A stretch of 64,000 nt of DNA from Klebsiella indica (GTDB lineage Bacteria > Pseudomonadota > Gammaproteobacteria > Enterobacterales > Enterobacteriaceae). The notes beneath the pieces were generated by a model that searched no databases, was not told the DNA's origin, and was given only the letters and a program-made list of their open reading frames with translations. Within the stretch, counting starts at the first letter, position 1. Each line of letters starts with the position of its first letter. Location of the stretch: positions 62,001 through 126,000 of the forward strand of contig NZ_VCHQ01000014.1 in NCBI RefSeq assembly GCF_005860775.1. Direction: 5' to 3'. This document shows positions 1-8,871 of this stretch, piece after piece. A program made the translations under genes and the position numbers.

Positions 1-2257
1 AGGTCCCACCCCAGGCGCTGGAGAGAGTATCGGTGACATCGCTTAACGACAGCCCAAGCGACACCGCTTTATTATTATCGATATCCACCCGGAGCTGCGG
101 CATCTGCGGCAGATCGTTGGCGCGCACGGATTGCAGCTCTGGGCTTTGATGCGCCTCTGCCAGCAGCTGGCTGCGCATCTTCATCAGACTATCACGATCG
201 GTGCCGCCGCTGGCCATCAGTTCAAAGGTGAAGCCATTGCTCTGCCCCAGACCATCCACCGAAGGCGGGGTCATGGCGAACAGCGTGGCGTCACGAATGC
301 GGCCGAGTTCTTTATTGGCACGCAGAGCAATAGCCTGGGCGGTATTTTCCGCACCTTTACGTTCGGACCAGTTTTTTAGCGACACGAAAGCCATCCCGGT
401 GTTCTGCCCACTACCGCTGAAGCTAAAGCCGTCGACGGTAAAGATAACGTCAGTATTGGCTTTCTCTGTGGTCAGGAACCAGTTGGTGACCTGGCGCCGG
501 ACCTCGGCGGTACGCACTGCCGTCGCCCCGGCGGGCAGGGTGTACTGGACCATGATTTCGCCCTGATCTTCTGTCGGCAGGAAGCTGCCCGGCAGTTTCC
601 ACATCGCCAGCGCCATGCCGCCGCAAATCAGCACAAAGGCACCCATCATCACCGCCGAGCGGCGCAGGCCGCCGACTACCCGGTGCTGGTAACCCTGTTC
701 GGTGCGCCCCCACAGGCGGTTGAAGGCGCCGAAGAAGCCTTTGGTATGAGGTTTAGAATGGGTCAGCAGCGACCCGCACAGCGCCGGGGTTAAGGTCAGC
801 GCGACCACTACCGACAGCATCATCGCCGAGATAATAGTGACCGAGAACTGGCGATAGATCACCCCGGTGGAGCCGCCGAAGAAGGCCATCGGCAGGAACA
901 CCGCCGAGAGGACCAGGGCAATGGCGATCAGCGCGCCGGAGATTTCTCCCATTGATTTTTCGGTGGCTTCGCGGGCGGGCAACCCTTCGTCGCGCATAAT
1001 ACGTTCGACGTTTTCCACCACCACGATGGCGTCATCTACCAGTAACCCGATCGCCAGCACCATCGCAAACAGCGTCAGGGTATTGATGGAGTAACCAAAC
1101 AGCGCCAGTACGCCGAACGTTCCCAGCAGCACCACCGGAACCGCGACCGCCGGAATCAGCGTTGCGCGGAAGTTTTGCAGGAACAGATACATCACGCAGA
1201 CGACGAGGACGATGGCTTCAAACAGGGTCTGAATCACATCTTCCACCGAGATTTTAATAAACTCGGTGCTGTCTTTCGGGTAGGCGATTTCGTAGCCCTG
1301 CGGCATCTGACGCTGGAATTCGGCAATCTTGCTTTTCACCAGCGTCGCGGTATTCAGGGCGTTGGCCCCTGGGGCCATCATCACCGCGATCCCCGCGGCC
1401 GGGTGGCCGTTGAGGTTGGCGGAAGCGGTATAATCTTCACTCCCCATTTCGACGCGGGCGACATCGCTCAGGCGCACCACCGAACCGTCGGCTTTGCTTT
1501 TGACGATAATATTTTTGAACTGGTCGACGGTTTGTAGCCGTGACTGGGCGCGGACCGTCGCGGTCAGCTGTTGATGACTGGATGCGGGCAGCGCGCCGAT
1601 TTTACCGGCGGAGACCTGCACGTTCTGCGCCTCTATTGCTGATTCCACATCAGAGGGCATCAGCGAATAGGAAGCCAGTTTGGTCGGATCCATCCAGATA
1701 CGCATGGCGTGTTCCGCGCCAAAAACCTTCAGACTGCCGACGCCTTCAAGACGCGCCAGCGGGTCCTGCATGTTACTGACCAGCCAGTCGGAGATATCGG
1801 AACTGGTGGCTTTGTTATTTTTGTCATATACCGCGAGGATCAGCAGGAAGCTGCTCTGTGATTTTTCCACCGTCACGCCGGACTGTTGCACTTCGCTGGG
1901 CAGGCGTGATTTGGCCTGCTCGACTTTGTTCTGTACCTGAACCTGTGCGGTATCCGGGTTGGTACCCTGCTCGAACGTCACGGTGATGCTGACTGAACCG
2001 TCCGAGCTGCTGGTGGAGGTAAAATAGAGCAGATTATCCAGCCCGGTAAGCTGCTGTTCGATGACCTGGGTCACGCTGTTTTCCAGCGTTTCCGCAGAGG
2101 CGCCGGTGTAGGTGGCGGAGATTTTTACCGCCGGCGGCGCGACGTCGGGATACTGGGCGACCGGCAGAGTACGGATCGCCAGAACCCCGGCAAGCATAAT
2201 CAAAATGGCGATAACCCAGGCGAAAACCGGACGTCGCACGAAGAAACGGGAGAACAT
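1..2257 (-). CDS. RND multidrug efflux permease, AcrB/EefB-type (C-terminus beyond left edge)
   Basis: Inner-membrane proton/drug antiporter of the HAE1 RND family, the pump part of an AcrAB-TolC-like tripartite exporter. The frame stays open from the ATG at 2257 to the window edge, giving about 752 of the usual ~1030 residues. The N-terminus (MFSRFFVRRPVFAWVIAI) is the family's first membrane helix and cytoplasmic anchor. Two adjacent aspartates in TM4 (LLVDDAIVV, residues 408-409) are the proton-relay pair. Large periplasmic porter loops and a second membrane block (about residues 540-560) are present. The start overlaps the adaptor stop by one base (TGATG), so the two genes are translationally coupled. 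The gene order and sequence style suggest EefB of Klebsiella aerogenes or an AcrB/AcrF paralogue. I am confident of the family, not of the name. Confidence 0.95.
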   Translation of the reverse strand, partial: MFSRFFVRRPVFAWVIAILIMLAGVLAIRTLPVAQYPDVAPPAVKISATYTGASAETLENSVTQVIEQQLTGLDNLLYFTSTSSSDGSVSITVTFEQGTNPDTAQVQVQNKVEQAKSRLPSEVQQSGVTVEKSQSSFLLILAVYDKNNKATSSDISDWLVSNMQDPLARLEGVGSLKVFGAEHAMRIWMDPTKLASYSLMPSDVESAIEAQNVQVSAGKIGALPASSHQQLTATVRAQSRLQTVDQFKNIIVKSKADGSVVRLSDVARVEMGSEDYTASANLNGHPAAGIAVMMAPGANALNTATLVKSKIAEFQRQMPQGYEIAYPKDSTEFIKISVEDVIQTLFEAIVLVVCVMYLFLQNFRATLIPAVAVPVVLLGTFGVLALFGYSINTLTLFAMVLAIGLLVDDAIVVVENVERIMRDEGLPAREATEKSMGEISGALIAIALVLSAVFLPMAFFGGSTGVIYRQFSVTIISAMMLSVVVALTLTPALCGSLLTHSKPHTKGFFGAFNRLWGRTEQGYQHRVVGGLRRSAVMMGAFVLICGGMALAMWKLPGSFLPTEDQGEIMVQYTLPAGATAVRTAEVRRQVTNWFLTTEKANTDVIFTVDGFSFSGSGQNTGMAFVSLKNWSERKGAENTAQAIALRANKELGRIRDATLFAMTPPSVDGLGQSNGFTFELMASGGTDRDSLMKMRSQLLAEAHQSPELQSVRANDLPQMPQLRVDIDNNKAVSLGLSLSDVTDTLSSAWGGT

Positions 2258-3390
2258 CAGGCGTTATCTCCGTCATTTTGGGTTTCTTTGACTTCAACGG
2301 CTTTCACCTGTTGGCCGGGGGCGACTTTGCTGGAACCCTCGACAATGAGCTTATCGCCACTTTTCAGACCTTTGACTATCAGCCACTTGTCGCCATAGGT
2401 GTCGCCGGTTTCTACGCTGCGTTGCTCAACTTTATTGTGAGCGTCGACGACCAGCGCGATAGCGTCGCCTTTGGCGTCACGGGTGATACCCTGCTGCGGG
2501 GCGAGGATCGCATCGTTCATGATGCCTTCATCAATGCGGGCGCGAACGAACATCCCGGGCAGCAGTATGTGCTGCGGATTGGGGAAGATTGCGCGCAGCG
2601 TCACCGACCCGGTGGATTCATCCACTGCCACTTCGGTCAGCGCCAGACGGCCTTTTTGGTTGTAGGTGCTGCCATCTTCAAGGGTCAGGGTCACGTTAAG
2701 CGTATCGCTGTTGGTCGCGAGGCTTTGCTTACGCAGGCGCAACAGGTCGACGCTGGAGCGGGTGAGATCGACATACATCGTATCCAGACCGCGGATCGTT
2801 GCCAGCGCAGTATCCTGATCGGCGGAAACCAGCGCGCCCGGCGTGACCGAGGAGATGCCGATGCGGCCGGAAATGGGCGCTGTGACTGTGGTCCAGTTCA
2901 GGTTGATACGCGCGCTCTCCAGCGCCGCTTTTTTCGACTCGACGCTGGCTTTGTCCTGGTTACAGGTCGATAGCGCGTCGTCGGCGTCCTGACGGGAGAC
3001 GCCGTTATCTTTGACCAGCACCGCGTAGCGCCGGGCTTTTTGACAATCGGCTGTCACCAGCGCCTGGGCCTGCTTCAGCGATGCGGCAGCTTCGTCGAAC
3101 GTCGCCCGATAGCTGGCCGGGTCGATTTGGTACAGCGCCTGTCCGGCTTTGACCATATCGCCTTCGGTAAACAGGCGTTTTTGTATGATACCGCCGACCT
3201 GTGGCCGCACTTCGGCGCTAAGCGAAGCGGTAGTACGGCCCGTAAGGTTGCTCACCACCGGGACTGGCTGGCTTTTCAGGGTGACGACGCCCACTTCCTG
3301 GAGCTGTTGTTGTTGGGAGGATGTTTGTGCATTATCGCATCCGCTAAGGAGAAATAATGCTATTGCGATGGGGGCTATAGTGTATTTCAT
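2257..3390 (-). CDS. RND efflux periplasmic adaptor lipoprotein, AcrA/AcrE/EefA-type
   Basis: Membrane-fusion protein linking the inner-membrane RND pump to a TolC-type outer-membrane channel. Length is 377 residues, normal for the family. The N-terminus is a lipoprotein signal with lipobox LLSGC (Cys18). It is followed by the beta-barrel/lipoyl region (VRPQVGGIIQKR), an alpha-helical hairpin (about residues 95-165) with the R..L......S docking motif near residues 120-132, and the conserved APISGRIG and LLPGMFVRARIDEG segments. Two cysteines, C116 and C143, lie at mirror positions on the two arms of the hairpin, which is unusual. It is the first gene of a leftward operon with the permease. 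About 575 bp of non-coding DNA upstream holds an ERIC repeat and a Fur-like palindrome. EefA is my best guess for a specific name. Confidence 0.93.
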   Translation of the reverse strand: MKYTIAPIAIALFLLSGCDNAQTSSQQQQLQEVGVVTLKSQPVPVVSNLTGRTTASLSAEVRPQVGGIIQKRLFTEGDMVKAGQALYQIDPASYRATFDEAAASLKQAQALVTADCQKARRYAVLVKDNGVSRQDADDALSTCNQDKASVESKKAALESARINLNWTTVTAPISGRIGISSVTPGALVSADQDTALATIRGLDTMYVDLTRSSVDLLRLRKQSLATNSDTLNVTLTLEDGSTYNQKGRLALTEVAVDESTGSVTLRAIFPNPQHILLPGMFVRARIDEGIMNDAILAPQQGITRDAKGDAIALVVDAHNKVEQRSVETGDTYGDKWLIVKGLKSGDKLIVEGSSKVAPGQQVKAVEVKETQNDGDNA

Positions 3391-3644
3391 TATATTTTCT
3401 CAGGATGAACGACGTCCGCCCCGTAAAACTCACAGTCGGGGTGATGGGGTAGACGATGATGCATCTCCGGGCAAGCATAAAATAACAAAATGGAAAATAA
3501 ATATTCCTGTTTGCAGTAAATGACGCTGATATTACCGTTATGAACTAACCGGTTTTTTAGATAATGCCTCTGACGGCAAGATGGTATCAGATAGTGATTA
3601 CAGACTCTGAACCAGGACGTTTTGCCTGTCACAGGGCGTACATA

Positions 3645-3770
3645 TATACCCGTCATACTTTAAGTTGCTTATGCGTTGGCTACGCTCGAACACCTCAGTC
3701 ACATAGTTATCTATGCTCCAGGGGACTCATGCCCTTGCCGCCTTTAAGCAACCCGAATTATTTAGGGTAT
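3645..3770. repeat. ERIC element (diverged)
   Basis: A 126-bp intergenic repeat that starts TATACCCGTCATACTT and ends TTTAGGGTAT, the two conserved ends of the enterobacterial repetitive intergenic consensus. The middle (CACCTCAGTCAC, then CCAGGGGACTCAT) is a mutated form of the ERIC core. A cleaner copy lies at 31131-31257. It sits upstream of the efflux operon and is transcribed only if that operon's promoter lies to its right. Confidence 0.85.
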
Positions 3771-3792
3771 CGGATAACCCTGATTTAAAATA

Positions 3793-3812
3793 ATGAGAAT
3801 AGTTATTCTCAT
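3793..3812. promoter_or_regulatory. Fur-box-like palindrome
   Basis: The near-perfect palindrome ATGAGAATAGTTATTCTCAT lies in AT-rich DNA. TGAGAAT/ATTCTCA arms are typical of enterobacterial Fur sites, although the arm spacing is four bases rather than one. It lies about 155 bp before the broken acetyltransferase and about 400 bp before the leftward efflux operon, so its target is unclear. No siderophore or iron-transport gene is nearby. Confidence 0.45.
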
Positions 3813-3966
3813 TTTCTCCATTATACGTCAGTGCTGAATGATGGAAAGGCTTTTTACACAAATTTTAATGACTTAATTTTAGTCAGGGAATAATGGAGAA
3901 AAAAAGGATATTTTGTGAAAACCGAATAGGAAATGGTCTGTAAAAAATAAAAGGTGGAGATGACGG

Positions 3967-4214
3967 GTGACGCTGATAATAACAAATAACATTCAACCCA
4001 CCGATCGGGAGGAATTGCTGGCTGTGCATTGGGTATCTGTGGATCAGGGAAGCCTCTCGGCAGCGGGTTGGGGCGCGGGCTGATGCAAGAAGCGGAAAAC
4101 CCGGCGCGGTGGTGCGGTTGCAATCATATGCTGGTGGATACGTTCAGCTTTCAGGCGCTGCCGTTTTACCAGAAGCCGGGTTATCAACTGCTGATGATTT
4201 GGCAAATCGGCTGA
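3967..4214 (+). pseudogene. GNAT-family N-acetyltransferase remnant (internal deletion and frameshift)
   Basis: The first 18 or so codons from the GTG at 3967 read [19 protein letters not shown], matching the N-terminus of a ~140-residue GNAT family common in enterobacteria. After that, roughly 60 residues of the N-acetyltransferase fold are missing. The reading then picks up with a WVS-like segment near 4030, which shifts frame (about 2 bases lost) into the acetyl-CoA-binding part [14 protein letters not shown] and the tail [19 protein letters not shown], ending at the TGA at 4212-4214. The normal C-terminal ~20 residues are also replaced by an early stop. The gene cannot make a working enzyme. 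A plausible ribosome site (AGGTGGAG) still precedes the GTG, so decay looks recent. Confidence 0.75.
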
Positions 4215-4365
4215 TCCTGTCTTCAGCATGGTACGGGGGCGCGTAAGCCGGGGAAGATGATTTTATTTCCAGTTGCCGCTTTTGCAGTTTAAAACCCAAC
4301 CCGGAAGTCGTTATAGTTTTATACGGAAAAATAATAATTCTGTATGGATTAACGGGGTAATAACA

Positions 4366-5175
4366 ATGACTTTGCGTTTACGGACAGCCGCCGCCGTCAT
4401 GCTGGCAGGCCTGTTGCTGGTGGGCTGCGACCAGAAGGGCAGTGATGCGAAACATATTAAAGTCGGCGTCATTAATGGCGCTGAGCAGGATGTGGCGGAA
4501 GTGGCGAAGAAAGTGGCAAAAGAGAAATATGGCCTCAATGTCGAACTGGTGGGCTTTAGCGGTTCACTGTTGCCGAATGAGTCCACCAACGCCGGTGATC
4601 TGGACGCGAATGTTTTTCAGCATCGGCCGTTCCTCGAACAGGATAACAAAGCCCACAACTATCACCTGGTGGCAGTTGGTAATACTTTCGTCTTTCCAAT
4701 GGCGGGCTATTCGCGCAAAATCAAATCTGTCGCTGAACTGAAAGACGGCGCGACTATTGCGATTCCTAACGATCCGACCAACCTGGGGCGTGCGCTGCTT
4801 CTGCTGCAAAAAGAGAAGCTGATCACGCTCAAGGCAGGTACAGGTCTGCTGCCGACGGCGGTCGATATTACCGACAATCCGCATCACCTGAACATCATGG
4901 AGCTGGAAGGGGCGCAACTGCCGCGGGTCATTGATGACCCGAAAGTTGACGTGGCGATCATCAGCACCACCTATCTTCAGCAGACAGGACTTTCGCCGGT
5001 ACGAGACGGTCTCTTTATTGAAGATAAACATTCGCCGTATGTGAACATTATCGTGACCCGTGAAGACAACAAAGATGCGGAAAACGTAAAAGAATTTATA
5101 CAGTCCTACCAGTCACCGGAAGTGGCGAAGGCGGCTGAGACTATCTTCAACGGCGGTGCGGTTCCCGGCTGGTAA
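4366..5175 (+). CDS. nlpA: NlpA lipoprotein, MetQ-family methionine-binding protein
   Basis: Inner-membrane-anchored lipoprotein of the NlpA/MetQ family. In E. coli NlpA can bind methionine and partly substitutes for MetQ. Length is 269 residues, as in the family. The lipobox is LLVGC with Asp right after the cysteine (CDQ), the Lol-avoidance signal that keeps a lipoprotein in the inner membrane. The body matches E. coli NlpA closely (HIKVGVINGAEQDVAEVAKK, VAVGNTFVFP, PNDPTNLGRALLLLQK, end FNGGAVPGW). I chose the ATG at 4366 because it gives the expected signal peptide; an upstream in-frame ATG at 4273 would add 31 unrelated residues. No metN/metI transport genes adjoin it, as in E. coli. Confidence 0.93.
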   Translation: MTLRLRTAAAVMLAGLLLVGCDQKGSDAKHIKVGVINGAEQDVAEVAKKVAKEKYGLNVELVGFSGSLLPNESTNAGDLDANVFQHRPFLEQDNKAHNYHLVAVGNTFVFPMAGYSRKIKSVAELKDGATIAIPNDPTNLGRALLLLQKEKLITLKAGTGLLPTAVDITDNPHHLNIMELEGAQLPRVIDDPKVDVAIISTTYLQQTGLSPVRDGLFIEDKHSPYVNIIVTREDNKDAENVKEFIQSYQSPEVAKAAETIFNGGAVPGW

Positions 5176-5199
5176 CGATTAACACAAGGAGGCGTGGCG

Positions 5200-6060
5200 A
5201 TGACCCGGCAACGCCAGGCAGATTTGCTGCTCATAGCCGCGACGGTTATCGCCGCCTGCGGATGGATTTTTTCCCGTGAAGCGATTGCCGGCATGCCGGT
5301 TTTCGCCTTCCTTGGTCTGCGCTTTTTCTTCGCTGCGCTGTTGCTGCTGCCGTTCTGCCGCGGTTATCGCGTCAACAAGCAGCACTGGCCGCGCATCATT
5401 ATCAGCGGCCTGTGGTTTGCGCTAAACCTGTGTCTGTGGATCTATTCGGTATCGACAACTCCATCGCTGGGTGAAGGGGCGTTTATTATGAGCCTGTCGA
5501 TGCTGTTTGTGCCGCTTACCGCCTGGATGATGATGAAGGCGCGACCGGCGCGGGCATACTGGGAGTGTCTGCCGGTTGCGGTTATCGGCCTCGGATTACT
5601 GAGTCTGCATATGCCGATTGCGTTCCATCCCAGCCAGGGCTGGTTTCTGCTCACTGCGCTGGTACAGTCAATCTGGTTTTGCTACACCAGCAACTGCGCC
5701 CGCGAGGTACCGCTGATCCCGTTGACTACCGTACAGTTAGGTATTACCGGGATTGTCGGACTGGGGATCTCCGCCGCTTTTGAAAGCTGGGATCAGCCGT
5801 TTACGCTGCCGACCTTTGGCTGGCTGCTGGCCAGTATCGTTATTGCGACCAGTCTACGCTTCGGTTTGCAAATGAAGGGGCAGAAGTATGCCGCGGTCGC
5901 CAGCGCTGCGATTATTATGGTGCTGGAACCTCTGTTGACGGTGATCGCCGCTGCACTGTGGTACGGCGAACAACTGCCATTACAGAAGATTATCGGTGGT
6001 GTGCTGATCCTCGTCGCCCAGTTGTGGTTTCGTTGGCGGATGCTGAAGCCGCTACGCTAA
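5200..6060 (+). CDS. EamA/DMT-family transporter
   Basis: Probable inner-membrane exporter of the drug/metabolite transporter superfamily, 286 residues with about ten hydrophobic helices in two EamA repeats (roughly residues 5-135 and 150-280). The start is the ATG at 5200, which has a perfect AAGGAGG seven bases upstream; the in-frame GTG at 5194 is too close to that site. It follows nlpA by 24 bp in the same direction and may share its transcript. It is not obviously E. coli YicL, the EamA protein next to nlpA there, so I give no symbol. The substrate is unknown. Confidence 0.88.
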   Translation: MTRQRQADLLLIAATVIAACGWIFSREAIAGMPVFAFLGLRFFFAALLLLPFCRGYRVNKQHWPRIIISGLWFALNLCLWIYSVSTTPSLGEGAFIMSLSMLFVPLTAWMMMKARPARAYWECLPVAVIGLGLLSLHMPIAFHPSQGWFLLTALVQSIWFCYTSNCAREVPLIPLTTVQLGITGIVGLGISAAFESWDQPFTLPTFGWLLASIVIATSLRFGLQMKGQKYAAVASAAIIMVLEPLLTVIAAALWYGEQLPLQKIIGGVLILVAQLWFRWRMLKPLR

Positions 6061-6311
6061 AGCGCCCCGTTTTCTCCTGCGGTTCGCTCCACCGTCTCGC
6101 GCGGGAAAACGTCCGTTGTCCGCCAGTCGCCATATCGATCTCACCTTGTGCATCAGCGCCGCTGCGTGTGCGGCACAGCCCTCTGTATTGCGCATATGGC
6201 GGCTGCCGTAAACTGGCCCAATCTCATCGCTCATTGACCAAACGGCCATATTTCGCCAGGGCGGTGACAGGTACGATGTTTATCAGATGACTGCGAAGAG
6301 GAATGAACATC

Positions 6312-7091
6312 ATGCAAATCACCCATATCCGTAATGCTACTCAGATTATTGAATACGCAGGTAAAAGATTTCTGATAGATCCTATGCTGGCGGACAAAGG
6401 CGCCTGGTCGGGATTCGCCGGTACTGCGCGTAGTGAGTTGCGTAATCCGCTGGTGGATCTGCCTTTTCCTGTCAAAGAGATAGTTGACGTTGATGCTGTT
6501 ATCGTCACCCATACGCATGAAGATCACTGGGATGCGGCGGCGATCGCCGCGATCCCCAAAACGTTACCGGTTTATGTCCAGCATCAAGCCGATGGTCAGC
6601 TACTGTACGGGCAGGGTTTTTGCAATATTCATCTGCTTTCAGCGCACGGCAAGTTTGCTGATATCTCCCTGGTGAAAACGACGTCAGGTCAGCACGGTAG
6701 CGACCGTACTTATGCTATTCCGGCGATGGCTGAACGTCTGGGCGAAGCCTGTGGGGTCGTCTTCCGTCATCCGCAGGAAAAAACGTTATGGCTAGTGGGT
6801 GACACGATCTGGCGCGATGAGGTTGAAGCCGATATGGTCAGACTACATCCGGACGTCATCGTACTGAATGTCGGGTATGCTCACGTCATCGCTTTTGGGC
6901 CGATCATTATGGGTAAAGAAGATGTACTGAAGGCGCACTTCACTCTGCCGGAAGCCAAAATTGTCGCCAGCCATATGGAAGCGGTGAACCACTGTTTGCT
7001 GAGCCGGGATGAGCTGCGGCAGTACGTGGCTGATAATCGGATTGCCGATGCGGTCAGCATCCCGCAGGATGGGGAAAGTATGTTTTTTTAA
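6312..7091 (+). CDS. Metallo-beta-lactamase-fold hydrolase (UlaG-like)
   Basis: Predicted metal-dependent hydrolase of 259 residues. The motif THTHEDHWD (residues about 66-74) is the HxHxDH zinc/manganese signature. Further ligands are probably the HG...GSD region near residue 120, the aspartate in WLVGDT, and the histidine in ASHMEAVNH. The fold resembles UlaG-type lactonases and other small-molecule hydrolases. The start at 6312 is preferred over the ATG at 6303 because the AGAGGA ribosome site ends at 6302. The next gene, a DJ-1/AraC regulator, begins 14 bp after the stop, so the two are likely co-transcribed and the regulator may respond to the enzyme's substrate. No substrate can be assigned. 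Confidence 0.85.
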   Translation: MQITHIRNATQIIEYAGKRFLIDPMLADKGAWSGFAGTARSELRNPLVDLPFPVKEIVDVDAVIVTHTHEDHWDAAAIAAIPKTLPVYVQHQADGQLLYGQGFCNIHLLSAHGKFADISLVKTTSGQHGSDRTYAIPAMAERLGEACGVVFRHPQEKTLWLVGDTIWRDEVEADMVRLHPDVIVLNVGYAHVIAFGPIIMGKEDVLKAHFTLPEAKIVASHMEAVNHCLLSRDELRQYVADNRIADAVSIPQDGESMFF

Positions 7092-7105
7092 AGCCGGAGC
7101 GGGCG

Positions 7106-8059
7106 ATGAAACTAACGGAAGTGGCGATTGTGGCGGTGGACGGGTTTAGCCCGTTTCATTACTCGGTTCCCTGTATGCTATTTGGCGATACGGTCTCGGA
7201 AACCAAACGCTTTAATCTGCATATCTGCGCCGAACGGCCTGGTCTTCAGAGCGCTCGCGACGGCTTTATGCTAAATGCCAGCGGCGACTTTTCGATCCTG
7301 GAGCAGGCGGATATTGTTGTGGTGCCATATTGGGGGGCGGTGAATCAACGTCCTCCTCAGTCGTTGCTCGATAGTCTGCTGCGCGCGCGCAATAACGGTG
7401 CGGAAATGGTCGGTCTGTGCCTCGGGGCATTTGTGCTGGGCTACGCCGGATTACTGGACGGTAAACGCGCTGCAACACACTGGGCATTTGAGCAGGATTT
7501 TCAACGCCTGTTCCCGCAAGTGCGTCTGGATATTAATGCCCTGTACGTGGACGATGAGCGGATTATCACTTCGGCGGGCACTGCGGCGGCGATCGACTGT
7601 TGCCTGTATATTATTCGCCAGCGTTTCGGTAGCCTGGCGGCGAATCAGATTGCCCGGCGGATGATAATCGCTCCGCACCGTGAAGGCGGGCAAGCGCAAT
7701 TTATCGCTCAGCCCGTACCGAAAAGCACCCGAGATACGCGGATTAACGGTCTGCTTGAGTATCTCCAGCAGCATATTTGCCAGCCGCACAATCTTGACTC
7801 TCTGGCGCAGGTGGCTGCAATGAGCCGCCGTACTTTGACCCGCCATTTCGTGAAAGCAACAGGTATGAGCCTTACCGACTGGCTGTCTGCGGAACGTCTG
7901 CGCCGCAGCCAGCTCCTGCTGGAAGCCGGGGATTTGCCTGTTGAGCAGGTGGCGGAGGAAGTGGGTTATCTCTCTGCGGTAACTTACCGCCAGCAGTTTA
8001 AATCGCGTTTTGGCGTCAGCCCGGCAGAGTGGCGTCGTACTTTTCGCCGCCGGACTTAA
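7106..8059 (+). CDS. GlxA-type transcriptional regulator (DJ-1/PfpI domain plus AraC DNA-binding domain)
   Basis: A 317-residue regulator with an N-terminal class-I glutamine-amidotransferase-like domain (about 1-170) and a C-terminal AraC/XylS double helix-turn-helix (about 213-317). The nucleophile-elbow cysteine is kept (GLCLGAF, Cys105). The DNA-binding end has the family pattern LDSLAQVAAMSRRTLTRHF ... VEEVGYLSAVTYRQQF ... GVSPAEWRRTF, with VEQVAEEVGY as the second helix-turn-helix. FtrA/GlxA-type members usually activate nearby catabolic genes. It follows the metallo-hydrolase by 14 bp. Its ligand and targets are unknown. Confidence 0.9.
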   Translation: MKLTEVAIVAVDGFSPFHYSVPCMLFGDTVSETKRFNLHICAERPGLQSARDGFMLNASGDFSILEQADIVVVPYWGAVNQRPPQSLLDSLLRARNNGAEMVGLCLGAFVLGYAGLLDGKRAATHWAFEQDFQRLFPQVRLDINALYVDDERIITSAGTAAAIDCCLYIIRQRFGSLAANQIARRMIIAPHREGGQAQFIAQPVPKSTRDTRINGLLEYLQQHICQPHNLDSLAQVAAMSRRTLTRHFVKATGMSLTDWLSAERLRRSQLLLEAGDLPVEQVAEEVGYLSAVTYRQQFKSRFGVSPAEWRRTFRRRT

Positions 8060-8245
8060 TCGCCGCTAAGGGCGCAGTCGATTCCCGGCGCCGCGACCAA
8101 TGGCATTGATCTGCATAGCAAAATCTCTTTTGCATCACTCTTGCATAAACGCAGGCTGGAACGCCTTTTGAGCGATAACAGTAATATGAAGACTGACGGA
8201 ATGAGCGTATTTTAGTCTGGCACGGACGGTTTTAAGCCATAACTT

Positions 8246-8392
8246 AGAACCTATCCCACCAGGCGTTATTGGCGCAGACAGTTTGAACACGGCCAGCGCG
8301 GAAGAACCGGAGCGTACACGTAGTACGTGAAGATTCTGAGCACTGCCCTGGTTCAAAATGGCAAGCAAAATAGCCCTAATGGGATAGGCTCT
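8246..8392. mobile_element. MITE-like repeat with terminal inverted repeats
   Basis: A 147-bp non-coding element bounded by AGAACCTATCCCA on the left and its near-exact inverse TGGGATAGGCTCT on the right (12 of 13 positions pair). Internal features include CACGTAGTACGTG, an almost perfect palindrome, and GTTCAAA/TTTGAAC segments that pair across the centre, so the transcript would fold into a long hairpin. I recall similar ~150-bp repeats with CCTATCCCA ends scattered in E. coli and its relatives. No target-site duplication is obvious. It marks the left side of the low-GC segment carrying the waaL pair. Confidence 0.6.
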
Positions 8393-8871
8393 TACTCTGC
8401 ATAAGTAACCAAAAGCGTCTTTTGAGACATTGTCATACTAATAATGAAATTAAGAATTAGTGTAATAGACAATGCGTCATATTCTGATGATTATCTATCT
8501 GAGCGTATGCGAATTATCTCAACTGTTTTCTCATTAAAACATGCAGTGGTTGTTTTTAAGACGGTTCGACTTTTATTAATCAGTTGACTTCACTATGCGT
8601 GATATCAACATCTTGTTGAATAACTAAATTTTATTTTTTGATCTGATTCCAGATAATAATTCTGATAAATTTATTTTCCTAAAATTACATTTTGATACAA
8701 ATTGTTTCATATGGTTTCTTTTTTTGTTACAAGTTATTTGTTTTTCTACTAAAATTGGCTGGAACTATAATAAATAGATTTTTAATACTATCTGGATGTT
8801 ATATTTTAAGATTTATCCTATTTGCTCGAAATATAAACTTATAAAACAGGCTATCCAACAGGAGTGCCCTT
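8393..8871. other. AT-rich non-coding leader upstream of the glycosyltransferase/ligase pair
   Basis: About 480 bp of markedly AT-rich DNA (visibly well under 35% GC in 8430-8850) with no convincing reading frame. It contains poly-T tracts and several TATAAT-like hexamers, so promoters for the downstream pair probably lie here, and such DNA is a typical H-NS target. I see no JUMPstart or ops element in it. The composition differs sharply from the flanking genes and supports horizontal gain. Confidence 0.5.

Noticed and set aside
2278-2973. A 231-codon plus-strand frame within the adaptor gene
   Set aside because: It is antisense to a clearly real gene in high-GC DNA, where long shadow frames are common. 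The same holds for long antisense frames in gpsA, gpmI, kbl, spoT and waaC.
5200-6060. Naming the EamA transporter yicL because it adjoins nlpA
   Set aside because: The protein does not resemble E. coli YicL in its first helices, so only the family is reported.
8135-8368. A 77-codon minus-strand reading frame
   Set aside because: It runs through the MITE-like repeat, has no ribosome site and matches nothing I know.
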